Assembly: GCA_904394705.1 (NCBI GenBank)
Contig: CAJFNJ010000003.1
Location: forward strand, 1 to 49,326
DNA from: Avimicrobium caecorum
Lineage (GTDB): Bacteria; Bacillota; Clostridia; Oscillospirales; Ruminococcaceae
DNA length: 49,326 bases
Reading direction: 5' to 3'
The notes under the pieces are model-generated. The model saw only the letters and a program-made list of their open reading frames with translations, was not told where the DNA came from and made no database searches. The first letter of the stretch is position 1, and each line of letters opens with the position of its first letter. This document shows, in pieces, positions 8,367 to 15,644 of the stretch. The position numbers and the translations under genes are program-made.

Positions 8367-8861
8367 ATGAAAACGGAACTGAATTTCCGATTTGCAGTAC
8401 GGGAGGATACCCCGCTGATCCTCCAGATGATCCGGGAGCTGGCGGATTATGAGAAGCTCCTGGACGAGGTAGTCGCCACCGAGCCGGTCCTGGAGGATTG
8501 GCTCTTTGACCGGCAGAAGGCGGAGGTGATGTTTGTGCTGACCCCGGAGGGGAAGGAGGCAGGCTTTGCCCTGTTCTTCCACAACTTCTCCACCTTCCTG
8601 GGCCGGGCCGGTATCTACCTGGAGGATCTCTATGTCCGTCCGGAATACCGGGGCCGGGGCTATGGCAAGGGACTGATCCGCCGTCTGGCTGCCCTGGCAG
8701 TGGAGCGGGGCTGCGGACGGCTGGAGTGGTGGTGCCTGGACTGGAACCAGCCCAGCATCGATTTCTATCTCTCGCTGGGAGCAGAGCCCATGTCCGACTG
8801 GACTGTCTATCGCATCGCCGGCAAGACCCTCACCGACCTCGCCGCCGAGCCCAAGGAATAG
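8367..8861 (+). CDS. GNAT acetyltransferase, diamine/polyamine (SSAT)-like
   Basis: This 164-aa GNAT protein most resembles the spermidine/spermine N1-acetyltransferase branch. It has the HNFSTFLGRAGIYLEDLYV strand region, the acetyl-CoA loop RPEYRGRGYGKGLIRRL, and the WNQPSIDFYLSLGAEPM block with the catalytic-type Tyr, in the same order as SSAT proteins. It probably acetylates a small amine or thia-amino acid. The substrate is inference. The start ATG is three bases after the previous gene and has GGAG upstream. The last 23 codons are duplicated just downstream at 8927-9007 as a decayed fragment. Confidence 0.85.
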   Translation: MKTELNFRFAVREDTPLILQMIRELADYEKLLDEVVATEPVLEDWLFDRQKAEVMFVLTPEGKEAGFALFFHNFSTFLGRAGIYLEDLYVRPEYRGRGYGKGLIRRLAALAVERGCGRLEWWCLDWNQPSIDFYLSLGAEPMSDWTVYRIAGKTLTDLAAEPKE

Positions 8862-8926
8862 AGAATGCCCATCGTGCAGCCGGGCTGTTGAAGCGGCCCG
8901 GCATGGGCTCCTGCCGCTTATGAGGC

Positions 8927-9007
8927 GCAGAGCCCATATCCGACTGGGCTGTCTGTCGCATCGCCGGCAAGACACTCACCGACCTCGCCGCCGATCATAA
9001 AGCATAA
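8927..9007 (+). pseudogene. Decayed tandem copy of the 3' end of the SSAT-like GNAT gene
   Basis: Positions 8927-8994 match 8781-8848 at 64 of 68 bases. In the corresponding frame the copy still reads the GAEPxSDWxVxRIAGKTLTDLAA segment, then stops at TAA 9005-9007. Upstream of the match the frame is broken by TGA at 8921-8923 and there is no start or ribosome site. It looks like the remnant of a tandem gene duplication followed by deletion of the rest. Confidence 0.85.
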
Positions 9008-9011
9008 AAAG

Positions 9012-9043
9012 AAAGCCGTCCGGCATAGCCGGGCGGCTTTTTG
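9012..9043. terminator. Bidirectional terminator between the GNAT genes and the LTA-synthase-like gene
   Basis: A stem with AAAGCCG/CGGCTTT arms, extended by CCGGC/GCCGG, has T-runs on both strands. It can end the plus-strand GNAT operon and the minus-strand gene. Confidence 0.88.
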
Positions 9044-9059
9044 CATGGTCGTATGGGAG

Positions 9060-10877
9060 TCAGGCGGCTTCGGCAGAAAGCTCCGGTTCATAGAGCGCAT
9101 CCAGCCGATCCTCTCCGCCGAACAGGTTGTTGTACTGGAAGGACTGATAGGCATCGATCAGCGGGGTGAAGTCGTTGGTCTCCAGATGGCTGTAAGCATT
9201 GCCCTCCGCATCGGTATAGCCGGGGAAGCAGATGGCAGGCAGGATCTCCTGCACGCCCCAGAGGAACTCGCCATAGCCGGTGGTTTCGATTCCAGCCAGA
9301 CGCAGCAGCTGCTGTCCTAGGAAGTTCAGGCTGGTGGTGGGCAGCTCCATCTGCGGCAGGTCATAGTTGGCCCAGATGAGATAGGGAACTTCATACTTGC
9401 GCATGTATTCCTCCATGCTCATGCCGTCATCGCCCACATTGTAGACCAGATCCAGGAACTCCTGCTCCACCGAGGGCTGATGGTCGCCGAACATTAGAAT
9501 GATGGTGGGTTCCTCATAGGTGGAGAAGTAGTCCACCAGCATCTGGAACGCCTCGTCCGACTTGTTGGCAAGGGTCAGGTACTGTTCCGCCTTGGGGAAC
9601 TGTCCGGGATAGTCGGTGACAGTCACCTCGGCGGGATAATCCGCAACTGTATAGCTGCCATGGTTCTGAATGGTCACATTGAACAGGAACAGGGGCTGCC
9701 CCGGCTCCTTCTGCTCAAACTCCCAGATAATCTGTTCAAAGGAGGTGGCATCGCTGATATAGCCGTGTTCGGTGGTCACCGGCACATCCAGATCCTCCTC
9801 GCATTTGAAGTTGTCGAAGCCCAGTTTGGGATAGGCCAGATTCCGCTGCCAGGAGGTGCGCTCGCCGGGGTGCATGGCAAGACAGTCGTACCCATAGCCG
9901 GACAGGATGCTGGCAAGGGATTCGCTGTTCTCGCCCAGATACTGCTGATAGGGGATACTGCCCGAGGGCAGGAATGCCATGGAATTGCCGGTGAGGAATT
10001 CAAACTCGCTGGCACTGGTACCGGCGCCGAATACCGAGGCATAGGCATGACCGAACAGGGCGCCGCTGGCATCGATGTGATCGGTCAGGCTCTCGCTGAA
10101 CTGGACAGTGCCGAAATTCTCATAGTCTGCCCAGGACTCATTCATAATGGCGATGATATTGGGGCGCTCCACTGTGGTGAGGGGCTCAGGGTCCACACTG
10201 ACCGTCTCCATCAGCTCCTGGATGTAGTCCGGGGAGGTGTTGGAGGGCTCCTCCACCTCCATGAACTGGAAGTTCCGCAGGAAGGCGGTGAGGACGCCGG
10301 AGGTGCGGTAGGAACCGGCCTGATCCCAGACATCGGTGCTGACGCCGAAGCGTCCCAGGGTGCTGGTATTGAGAATGGGGGTAAAGCAGAGCAGTGCCAT
10401 CAATAGGCAGGCCAGACGGGCCGGAAGGCTCTGCCGCAGCCGCACCCGACCGCCGGACCGGATGGAGCGGTGGATCAGGACAGCGAAGCCCAGCAGGATG
10501 GACAGGGCAGCAGCCATCTCCCAGGTGACATAGAGGTCATAGCTGTCTGCCACAGCCACCGCAGTGCGCAGGGCTGTGAAATCCCAGGGGAGGATGGGCA
10601 GACCCCGGTAGAGGTTGACAAAGTAGTTGGCAACGCCCCAGGCAATGCAGGCCAGATGGACAATCAGGCTGCAGAGCAGCAGGCGGTTGGTGAGGGCAGT
10701 GAGCAGGAAGAAGGCAGCGCCGATGCAGATGTAGTTGGCGAGGGTGACTCCCAGGCTGTGATCCCAGGGCATGCTGCCGAACACGAACTGCATCATATAG
10801 AAGGAGGTCAGCGGGGTAAAGAAGAGTACACCCCGTCCGATCCATTTTGCCCGCCGCCAGATCCGGGCAAACTGCAT
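9060..10877 (-). CDS. LTA synthase family (sulfatase-fold) membrane protein
   Basis: Proteins of this family transfer glycerol-phosphate (LtaS) or other phospho-groups to surface polymers outside the cell. The N-terminal part has about five hydrophobic segments within residues 15-200. The extracellular alkaline-phosphatase-like domain begins at about 240 (NIIAIMNESWADYENF). The probable Thr nucleophile is in GAGTSASEFEFLTG, and metal-site motifs include QNHGSY and FGDHQPS, as in LtaS. The 605-aa length fits. The frame is open to a TTG at 10943, but the 22 extra residues do not resemble a signal or membrane segment. The ATG at 10877 was chosen, although its ribosome site is weak, so the start is uncertain. 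A promoter about 265 bases upstream implies a long structured leader. The substrate (LTA or another polymer) is not decided by sequence. Confidence 0.85.
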   Translation of the reverse strand: MQFARIWRRAKWIGRGVLFFTPLTSFYMMQFVFGSMPWDHSLGVTLANYICIGAAFFLLTALTNRLLLCSLIVHLACIAWGVANYFVNLYRGLPILPWDFTALRTAVAVADSYDLYVTWEMAAALSILLGFAVLIHRSIRSGGRVRLRQSLPARLACLLMALLCFTPILNTSTLGRFGVSTDVWDQAGSYRTSGVLTAFLRNFQFMEVEEPSNTSPDYIQELMETVSVDPEPLTTVERPNIIAIMNESWADYENFGTVQFSESLTDHIDASGALFGHAYASVFGAGTSASEFEFLTGNSMAFLPSGSIPYQQYLGENSESLASILSGYGYDCLAMHPGERTSWQRNLAYPKLGFDNFKCEEDLDVPVTTEHGYISDATSFEQIIWEFEQKEPGQPLFLFNVTIQNHGSYTVADYPAEVTVTDYPGQFPKAEQYLTLANKSDEAFQMLVDYFSTYEEPTIILMFGDHQPSVEQEFLDLVYNVGDDGMSMEEYMRKYEVPYLIWANYDLPQMELPTTSLNFLGQQLLRLAGIETTGYGEFLWGVQEILPAICFPGYTDAEGNAYSHLETNDFTPLIDAYQSFQYNNLFGGEDRLDALYEPELSAEAA

Positions 10878-11141
10878 ATCATTTTGTTCCAAAATTACAA
10901 CAACTCCAGATATTTTATGAATTGAGGCTGTTATGCCGGACAAAGCCGGCAGGGAATGCTTTCAGTAAAGCATAATCCACAGCAATTCTCAAAAGAAGCA
11001 CCCTGTATCCGCGCCGCAGGCGAATACAGAATGCCTCGGGGTATGAGCCATGATGCCATGAAGTGTCAGCAGAATGGCATCATCGCCCATGGGGACGAGT
11101 CGTTCAGCCATAAAAACAGGTATAAGAGCCGATTTGCGGCT
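10878..11141 (-). promoter_or_regulatory. Long structured 5' leader of the LTA-synthase-like gene
   Basis: No gene is seen here. If transcription starts at the extended -10 at 11142-11147, the leader is about 255 bases. It contains three stems: TGCCGG/CCGGCA (10934-10951), CTGTAT-CGC/GCG-ATACAG (about 11003-11029) and GATGCCAT/ATGGCATC (about 11052-11083). None is followed by a T-run, so control at translation or RNA stability is more likely than termination. It matches no riboswitch known to me. Confidence 0.4.
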
Positions 11142-11150
11142 ATTATACCA
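11142..11150 (-). promoter_or_regulatory. Extended -10 promoter of the LTA-synthase-like gene
   Basis: On the minus strand TATAAT (11142-11147) is preceded by TGG, an extended -10 (TGGTATAAT). The -35 is poor, which extended -10 promoters tolerate. Confidence 0.6.
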
Positions 11151-11187
11151 TAAACTCTGTGATTTTGCGGAGAAATGTAAAAAACTC

Positions 11188-11216
11188 TTGCAATAAGTTC
11201 AAAAATAGTTTACAAT
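11188..11216 (+). promoter_or_regulatory. Sigma-A promoter of xpt
   Basis: TTGCAA (11188-11193) and TACAAT (11211-11216) have 17-base spacing. Transcription would start near 11223, giving a leader of about 137 bases. Confidence 0.8.
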
Positions 11217-11222
11217 TTTCGC

Positions 11223-11359
11223 AATACAAGGAGAAAAACCGGATTGTTTGTTCACAGTCCGGCGGGGAAACTGCCTGCGGGGAATGAATTCTTGCCGGGC
11301 TTTTTATCGTCCCCGGACAGGAATTTCACCGAACAGGGAAAAGAGAGGTTGAATCACAC
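11223..11359 (+). promoter_or_regulatory. xpt leader with mutually exclusive hairpins (candidate transcription attenuator)
   Basis: Hairpin 1 pairs CCGGATTGT (11239-11247) with ACAGTCCGG (11254-11262). A competing stem pairs AGTCCGGC (11256-11263) with GCCGGGCT (11294-11301) and runs into TTTTATC, a terminator shape. The two share AGTCCGG, so only one can form, which is the logic of an attenuator. A third pairing, CGGGGA (11263-11268) with TCCCCG (about 11310-11315), is also possible. The conserved core of the guanine/adenine purine riboswitch, expected before xpt, was not found. Confidence 0.5.
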
Positions 11360-11944
11360 ATGAAGCTGCTGGAAGAACGGATTCGTCAGGAAGGTATCGT
11401 TAAATCGGGAAGCGTCCTCAAGGTGGACAGTTTCATCAATCATCAGATGGATGTGCTGTTCTTTGACAAGATGGGCGCGGAATTCAAGCGCCTCTATGCC
11501 GACGCGCCCATCAACAAGATCCTCACCATCGAGGCCAGCGGCATCGGTATTGCCATCATTGCCGGCCTGCACTTCGGCGTGCCGGTGGTCTTTGCCAAGA
11601 AGAGCCGTTCCTCCAATATCTCGGACGATGTCTATCACACTGTGATCCACTCCTACACCCACAACAACGACAACAATGTCATTGTATCCCGGGAGTATCT
11701 CAGCCCGGAGGACCATCTGCTCATCATCGATGACTTCCTGGCAAACGGCTGTGCCATGGAGGGTCTCATCGATCTGGCGCACCAGGCCGGCGCAACCGTA
11801 GAGGGTCTGGGCATCGCTGTGGAAAAGGGCTTCCAGAAGGGCGGCGACAAGCTCCGTCAGGAGGGCTACCGGGTGGAATCGCTGGCGATCATCGAGTCGA
11901 TGGACGCCGCCACCGGTGAGATCGTGTTCCGGGAGCAGGACTGA
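11360..11944 (+). CDS. xpt: Xanthine phosphoribosyltransferase
   Basis: Xpt salvages xanthine to XMP with PRPP, feeding GuaA, whose gene also lies in this window. The 194-aa protein has the family length. The PRPP-binding loop is LLIIDDFLANGCAMEGL (about 120-136), and the N-terminal MKLLEERIRQEG and VLKVDSFINHQMD segments are typical of Xpt. The SRSSNISD loop and TVIHSYT stretch match the substrate hood. The ribosome site is AGAGAGG. The gene has its own promoter and a leader with competing hairpins. A GNAT gene starts 31 bases after its stop and probably shares its transcript. Confidence 0.95.
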   Translation: MKLLEERIRQEGIVKSGSVLKVDSFINHQMDVLFFDKMGAEFKRLYADAPINKILTIEASGIGIAIIAGLHFGVPVVFAKKSRSSNISDDVYHTVIHSYTHNNDNNVIVSREYLSPEDHLLIIDDFLANGCAMEGLIDLAHQAGATVEGLGIAVEKGFQKGGDKLRQEGYRVESLAIIESMDAATGEIVFREQD

Positions 11945-11975
11945 CCTGCCCTGGATCTGGAAGGGAGAGAGCAGC

Positions 11976-12398
11976 ATGGAAATCCGCCATCTGACCCCAG
12001 CGGAGATCCCCCAGGGGCTGGAGCTGGTCCGGGACGTTTTCCTGGAGTTTGAGGCGCCGGACTACCCGCCTGAGGGAGTGGAGGAGTTCTTCCGCTTTCT
12101 GGACGACCCGCAGCAGGCGTCCCTCTGCTTTTACGGCGCCTGGGACGGAACGGTTCTCCGGGGCGTTCTGGCAGCGAGGGAGGAGCACATCTGCCTTCTG
12201 TTTGTAAGGCGGGAATACCATCGCCAGGGGACAGCCCGTGCTCTGATCGAAGCCTATTGCCGGGAGCAGACCGGGGCAGTCACAGTCAATTCCTCGCCCT
12301 ATGCGGTGGAGGCCTATCACCGTCTGGGATTCCGGGATACAGCGCCCCAGCAGACAGTCAATGGGATCACTTTTACGCCCATGATCCGGGAAGTGTGA
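11976..12398 (+). CDS. GNAT family N-acetyltransferase
   Basis: This 140-aa protein is a compact GNAT domain with the acetyl-CoA loop RREYHRQGTARALIEA (Q-x-x-G-x-A form) and the C-terminal AVEAYHRLGFRDTAPQQTVNGITFTPM segment. The substrate is unknown. The frame is open from 11916, inside the end of xpt, but the ATG at 11976 has GGGAGAG upstream and gives the normal N-terminus (MEIRHLTPAEIP), so it was chosen. It lies 31 bases after xpt with no terminator between, so it is probably co-transcribed. No function in purine metabolism is implied. Confidence 0.82.
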   Translation: MEIRHLTPAEIPQGLELVRDVFLEFEAPDYPPEGVEEFFRFLDDPQQASLCFYGAWDGTVLRGVLAAREEHICLLFVRREYHRQGTARALIEAYCREQTGAVTVNSSPYAVEAYHRLGFRDTAPQQTVNGITFTPMIREV

Positions 12399-12517
12399 CC
12401 CCGCTCACAGAAAAACAGACCGGGTTTGTATTAAAGTAGAGGAAAACAGGGCAGGATGATCCTGTACCCATAAGACCGGTCCCCACCGGACCCCTGAACT
12501 GAAAGGATGAATGACGG

Positions 12518-12718
12518 ATGCGTATTACAAAGGATACACTGATCGGCGATATTCTCAAGATGGATATGGGCATGGCCCGCATTCTGATGCAGAATGGTAT
12601 GGGTTGTGTCGGCTGTCCGGCTTCCGCTCGTGAGAGCCTGGGTGAGGCCTGTGCCGTACATCGTATGGACCCTGAGAAGGTTCTCAGCGAACTGAACGCC
12701 TATCTGGACAATCTGTAA
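12518..12718 (+). CDS. DUF1858 domain protein (redox-disulfide type)
   Basis: This 66-aa protein is a single DUF1858 domain, the family found alone or fused to hybrid-cluster-associated and other redox proteins. It has the conserved MGMARILMQNGMGCVGCPAS core, in which Cys30 and Cys33 form the CxxC pair, and the ending DPEKVLSELNAYLDNL. Small stand-alone copies are common in anaerobic Firmicutes. A redox or metal-related role is inferred, and no reaction is known. The start has AAGGA upstream. It is followed by its own terminator and, 122 bases on, by an iron-sulfur flavoprotein gene, which fits a redox theme. Confidence 0.9.
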   Translation: MRITKDTLIGDILKMDMGMARILMQNGMGCVGCPASARESLGEACAVHRMDPEKVLSELNAYLDNL

Positions 12719-12770
12719 GCCGACGGCCGGGAATACCCGGACAATGCGGGATAACGCAGAACCATCAAAG

Positions 12771-12810
12771 CAGCCCGAACGCCGGAAGAAAGGCATTCGG
12801 GCTGTTTTTT
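12771..12810 (+). terminator. Intrinsic terminator after the DUF1858 gene
   Basis: CAGCCCGAACGCC and GGCATTCGGGCTG pair with one mismatch and are followed by six T. Confidence 0.9.
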
Positions 12811-12840
12811 GCATCAAGATACAAGGGAGTTGTGGAAATT

Positions 12841-13479
12841 ATGGCAAAAGTACTTCTGATCAACGGCAGCCCCAACGAGCATGGCTGTACCTACACCGCG
12901 CTGCATGAGGTGGAGGGTGTCCTGCGCCGGCACGGCATTGAAACCGAGATCCTCTGGCTGGGACGCAAGCCGGTGGCAGGATGCATCGCCTGCAACACCT
13001 GTGCCCGGACTGGACACTGTGTCTTTGGGCCGGAGACCTTTGATGACAAGGTCAACCGGGTGCTGGACGAGCTGGACAGCATCGACGCCATTGTAGCGGG
13101 CTCGCCGGTCTACTATGCTGCAGCCAGCGGACAGATCACCTCCTTCCTCAACCGGCTGTTCTATGCCGGCGGACGCCGGATGGCCGGCAAGCTGGGCGCG
13201 GCAGTGGTCTCCTGCCGCCGGGGCGGTGCCGCTTCTGCCTTTGACCAGCTCAACAAGTACTTCACCATCTGCAATATGCCGGTGGTATCCTCCCAGTACT
13301 GGAACCAGGTGCACGGCAATACCCCTGAAGAGATACTGCAGGATGCCGAGGGCCTGCAGATAATGCGCACTCTGGGCGAGAATATGGCCTGGCTGCTCCG
13401 GAGCATCGAAGCCGGAAAGAAGGCCGGTGTTCCCGCTCCGCAGTATGAGCCCAAGGTTGCCACAAACTTTATCCGGTGA
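12841..13479 (+). CDS. Iron-sulfur flavoprotein / NADPH-dependent FMN reductase family
   Basis: This 212-aa flavodoxin-fold protein binds FMN through LLINGSPNEHGCTYTAL near the N-terminus. It carries a compact cysteine motif GCIACNTCARTGHC (about 48-61, spacing Cx2Cx2Cx5C), the signature of Isf-type iron-sulfur flavoproteins of anaerobes, which pass electrons between ferredoxin and unknown acceptors. AGSPVYYAAASGQITSFLNRL is the second flavin loop. The ATG at 12841 was preferred over the GTG at 12832, since the GGGAG site at 12825-12829 is too close to the GTG. The next gene starts 10 bases after the stop, so the two form an operon. The physiological partner cannot be read from the sequence. 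Confidence 0.88.
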   Translation: MAKVLLINGSPNEHGCTYTALHEVEGVLRRHGIETEILWLGRKPVAGCIACNTCARTGHCVFGPETFDDKVNRVLDELDSIDAIVAGSPVYYAAASGQITSFLNRLFYAGGRRMAGKLGAAVVSCRRGGAASAFDQLNKYFTICNMPVVSSQYWNQVHGNTPEEILQDAEGLQIMRTLGENMAWLLRSIEAGKKAGVPAPQYEPKVATNFIR

Positions 13480-13489
13480 GGTGAGGAGA

Positions 13490-13918
13490 ATGCGTCCCAT
13501 TGATCCCTATTCTTACCACTGCGGCGTCATGGACAGCTTCTGTGAGATTGTCGGCGCCGGTGTCAAGCCCATGGCACTCAGCCATCCGTTTGCCTCGCCG
13601 GAGGAGCGGGCCGAGTACCGGGAGTATGCCGCAAAGATGGCGGGACAGTACGGCGTGCTGCTCACCGAGGAGGACAGCCTGCCGGTGACCCCTCTCTTCC
13701 CGGCTGACGCCTGTGAAGGGGCGTATGTCTTTCTCTTCATCGGCAGTCAGGCTGTCCAGGAGCGGTACCGGGCACTCCGGGACCGCACAGCAGAACTGCG
13801 CCGCACCGGGCAGTATGATCTGCAGTCCCGGCTGGAAGCGGCCCGGGAACTGGGCAGACTGCTGGGATATACACCCGAAGCAGTGGAGCGGATGATCGCT
13901 TCCAATCTGGAAGCATAA
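13490..13918 (+). CDS. Conserved hypothetical protein, family not recognised
   Basis: I do not recognise this 142-aa protein. It is soluble, has no signal peptide or membrane segment, and has no obvious catalytic motif. The N-terminal half begins MRPIDPYSYHCGVMDSFCEIVGAG and contains the segment VKPMALSHPF. The C-terminal half is helical (YRALRDRTAELRRTGQYDLQ, ARELGRLLGYTPEAVERMI). The start ATG at 13490 has GGTGAGGAG upstream and lies 10 bases after the flavoprotein gene, so it is co-transcribed with it. A partner role for that flavoprotein is possible but only inferred from position. A hairpin that doubles as a terminator lies at 14049-14104. Confidence 0.75.
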   Translation: MRPIDPYSYHCGVMDSFCEIVGAGVKPMALSHPFASPEERAEYREYAAKMAGQYGVLLTEEDSLPVTPLFPADACEGAYVFLFIGSQAVQERYRALRDRTAELRRTGQYDLQSRLEAARELGRLLGYTPEAVERMIASNLEA

Positions 13919-14018
13919 GGGGCAAAGCCTGTTACACTTGTGTAAATTCCATAAAACAGAACCGGGTTTTCTCACAAATATTCTCATGGTTTTTGGGCAG
14001 TCTGCTGGAAAAAGATGA

Positions 14019-14047
14019 TTGAAAAATGGCGGAAAAGCCAGTATAAT
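14019..14047 (+). promoter_or_regulatory. Sigma-A promoter of purC
   Basis: TTGAAA (14019-14024) and a perfect TATAAT (14042-14047) are 17 bases apart. Transcription would start near 14054, inside the left arm of the hairpin at 14049-14104. Confidence 0.8.
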
Positions 14048-14048
14048 G

Positions 14049-14104
14049 AAAAAGGCGGATTTCTTATAACAGGGTAGGACGATCCGCCTTTTTCGTTTTG
14101 ACAG
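14049..14104. terminator. Terminator-like hairpin at the purC transcription start (terminator or attenuator)
   Basis: The left arm AAAAAGGCGGAT and right arm ATCCGCCTTTTT form a near-perfect stem around a 30-base loop, with T-runs on both strands. It can end transcripts from the upstream gene. Because the purC promoter starts within its left arm, new purC transcripts can still form GGCGGAT/ATCCGCC plus a U-run and may be attenuated. Confidence 0.65.
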
Positions 14105-14165
14105 GCCCGGATCAAACCGGCAGCTTGTCCAGGTAAAACAGGTTATCAAGAACAGGAGAGTAGCT

Positions 14166-14843
14166 ATGAAAAAGGTTTACACAGGCAAGACCAAGAATGT
14201 GTATGAGCTGGAAAACGGCAACTACATGCTCGAATTCAAGGACGATGTAACCGGTGAGAACGGTGTATTCGATCCCGGTGCAAACACCGTCGGCCTGAGC
14301 ATCGAGGGCATTGGCAAGTCCAACCTCAAGATGTCGGTACACTTCTTCGAGATCCTCAAGGCTGCCGGCATCAAGACCCACTATGTCAGCGCTGATCTGG
14401 AGAACGGCACCATGGAAGTTCTGCCTGCCAAGGTATTTGGTCATGGTCTGGAAGTAATCTGCCGCATGAAGGCCACCGGCAGCTTTATCCGCAGATATGG
14501 CGATTACATTGAGGACGGTACTCCTCTGGACGCCTATGTGGAAACCACCTTCAAGAACGACGCCAAGGGTGACCCGCTGGTAACCGAGGATGGTCTGATT
14601 GCACTGGGTGTAATGTCTGCTGAGCAGTATGACTCCATGCGTGCCCTCACCAAGAAGATTGCCAGAGTTGTAGCGGATGAGCTGTCCAAGCACGGTATGG
14701 AGCTGTGGGACATCAAGTTCGAGTTCGGCTACAATGGCGACGAAGTAATCCTCATCGATGAGATCGCTTCGGGCAATATGCGCGTCTACAAGGACGGCAA
14801 GATCGTAGATCCCATGGATATGGGCAAGTTCCTGTTCGCATAA
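14166..14843 (+). CDS. purC: Phosphoribosylaminoimidazole-succinocarboxamide synthase
   Basis: PurC (SAICAR synthetase) joins aspartate to CAIR with ATP in de novo purine synthesis. The 225-aa protein is a short bacterial form. It has the N-terminal YTGKTKNVYEL, the substrate loop EVICRMKATGSFIRRYG and the ATP/Mg region ELWDIKFEFGYNGDEVILIDEIASGNMRVYKDG, all typical. The ribosome site is AGGAGAG. It stands alone rather than in a pur operon. The promoter/hairpin arrangement upstream suggests its own control. A shared terminator separates it from the convergent acetyltransferase gene. Confidence 0.96.
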   Translation: MKKVYTGKTKNVYELENGNYMLEFKDDVTGENGVFDPGANTVGLSIEGIGKSNLKMSVHFFEILKAAGIKTHYVSADLENGTMEVLPAKVFGHGLEVICRMKATGSFIRRYGDYIEDGTPLDAYVETTFKNDAKGDPLVTEDGLIALGVMSAEQYDSMRALTKKIARVVADELSKHGMELWDIKFEFGYNGDEVILIDEIASGNMRVYKDGKIVDPMDMGKFLFA

Positions 14844-14913
14844 TAGCTATAAAAAGATCTCCGTTCTCTGGCTTCAGCCGGGGGACGGGGATCTTCCTGC
14901 TTTCAGCGCGCAG

Positions 14914-14959
14914 AAAAAACCGCGCCGCATCGGTCATTCGGACCTGCGGCGCGGTTTTT
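14914..14959. terminator. Bidirectional terminator between purC and the cat-like gene
   Basis: AAAAACCGCGCCGCA and TGCGGCGCGGTTTTT form a stem of more than 10 GC-rich pairs with A/T tails on both sides. Confidence 0.92.
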
Positions 14960-14974
14960 GTTTTTATTCAGGGG

Positions 14975-15628
14975 TCAGCGGTCGATCCATTCCTCTGCGG
15001 TATCGGCAGTTTCCTGGAGGATGCGGAAGTATTCACTGGCATGCCAGCCATCGGCAACCGAATGATGGATCTGCAGGGTCACCGGCAGCATCAGACGGCC
15101 ATTCTGCTCCGCAGCCTGTCCCACTGTGATGATGGGCGGCAGGAAATCGCCGTCGGTATAGAGATTCAGATTGATCTCGGTATAGTGCAGCCAGGGGATC
15201 GAGGAGAAGTTATGTACATTGGGAGGAAAATTCCCCTGGGGCTGTACGCCGCCCTTTTTGCCCCACAGGGCAATATCCCGGCACATGGCCTCATAGAACT
15301 CCCGGAAGGATTCACTGTACGGGGTGTACAGGCTGGAAAACAGCTTGGTTTCCGGATTCCAGACAGTGTAGGCCGGGGAGGTGGTGTCATACCAGCCCAC
15401 CTGACCTTCGCTGTTGCGGTCAAAGCGCAGGTTGACAATGGAGTTCACTGCGTGGGCGGACAGCCAGGTCAGACAGGGCGTCAGCCGGAGCGACCGGGCT
15501 TTGGCTGCATGGTACAGGACAGTGATGTCCACATTGGCAGTGATGCTGTAAGTACAGCGGGCGTTGTTCATATAGTGCTGATAGTATTCAGCACGGTCCC
15601 AGGCGGCAAAATCAATGGGGTGAAACAT
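14975..15628 (-). CDS. Chloramphenicol acetyltransferase-like protein (CatA type)
   Basis: CAT enzymes form trimers and O-acetylate chloramphenicol with acetyl-CoA. Chromosomal homologues may use other substrates. The 217-aa protein has the family length and the catalytic His in QIHHSVADGWH (about 191-201). Other conserved parts are SITANVDIT, the YTVWNPETKLFSSLY strand and the SIPWLHYTEINLNL core with the Ser/Thr that helps position the substrate. The start ATG has GGAGG eight bases upstream. A 13-bp hairpin and a 16-codon leader ORF lie directly before it, in the arrangement of inducible cat genes. It follows the antiporter gene on the same strand, with no terminator between. Resistance is not proven by sequence. 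Confidence 0.88.
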   Translation of the reverse strand: MFHPIDFAAWDRAEYYQHYMNNARCTYSITANVDITVLYHAAKARSLRLTPCLTWLSAHAVNSIVNLRFDRNSEGQVGWYDTTSPAYTVWNPETKLFSSLYTPYSESFREFYEAMCRDIALWGKKGGVQPQGNFPPNVHNFSSIPWLHYTEINLNLYTDGDFLPPIITVGQAAEQNGRLMLPVTLQIHHSVADGWHASEYFRILQETADTAEEWIDR

Positions 15629-15644
15629 AGTTGGTTCCTCCGTT

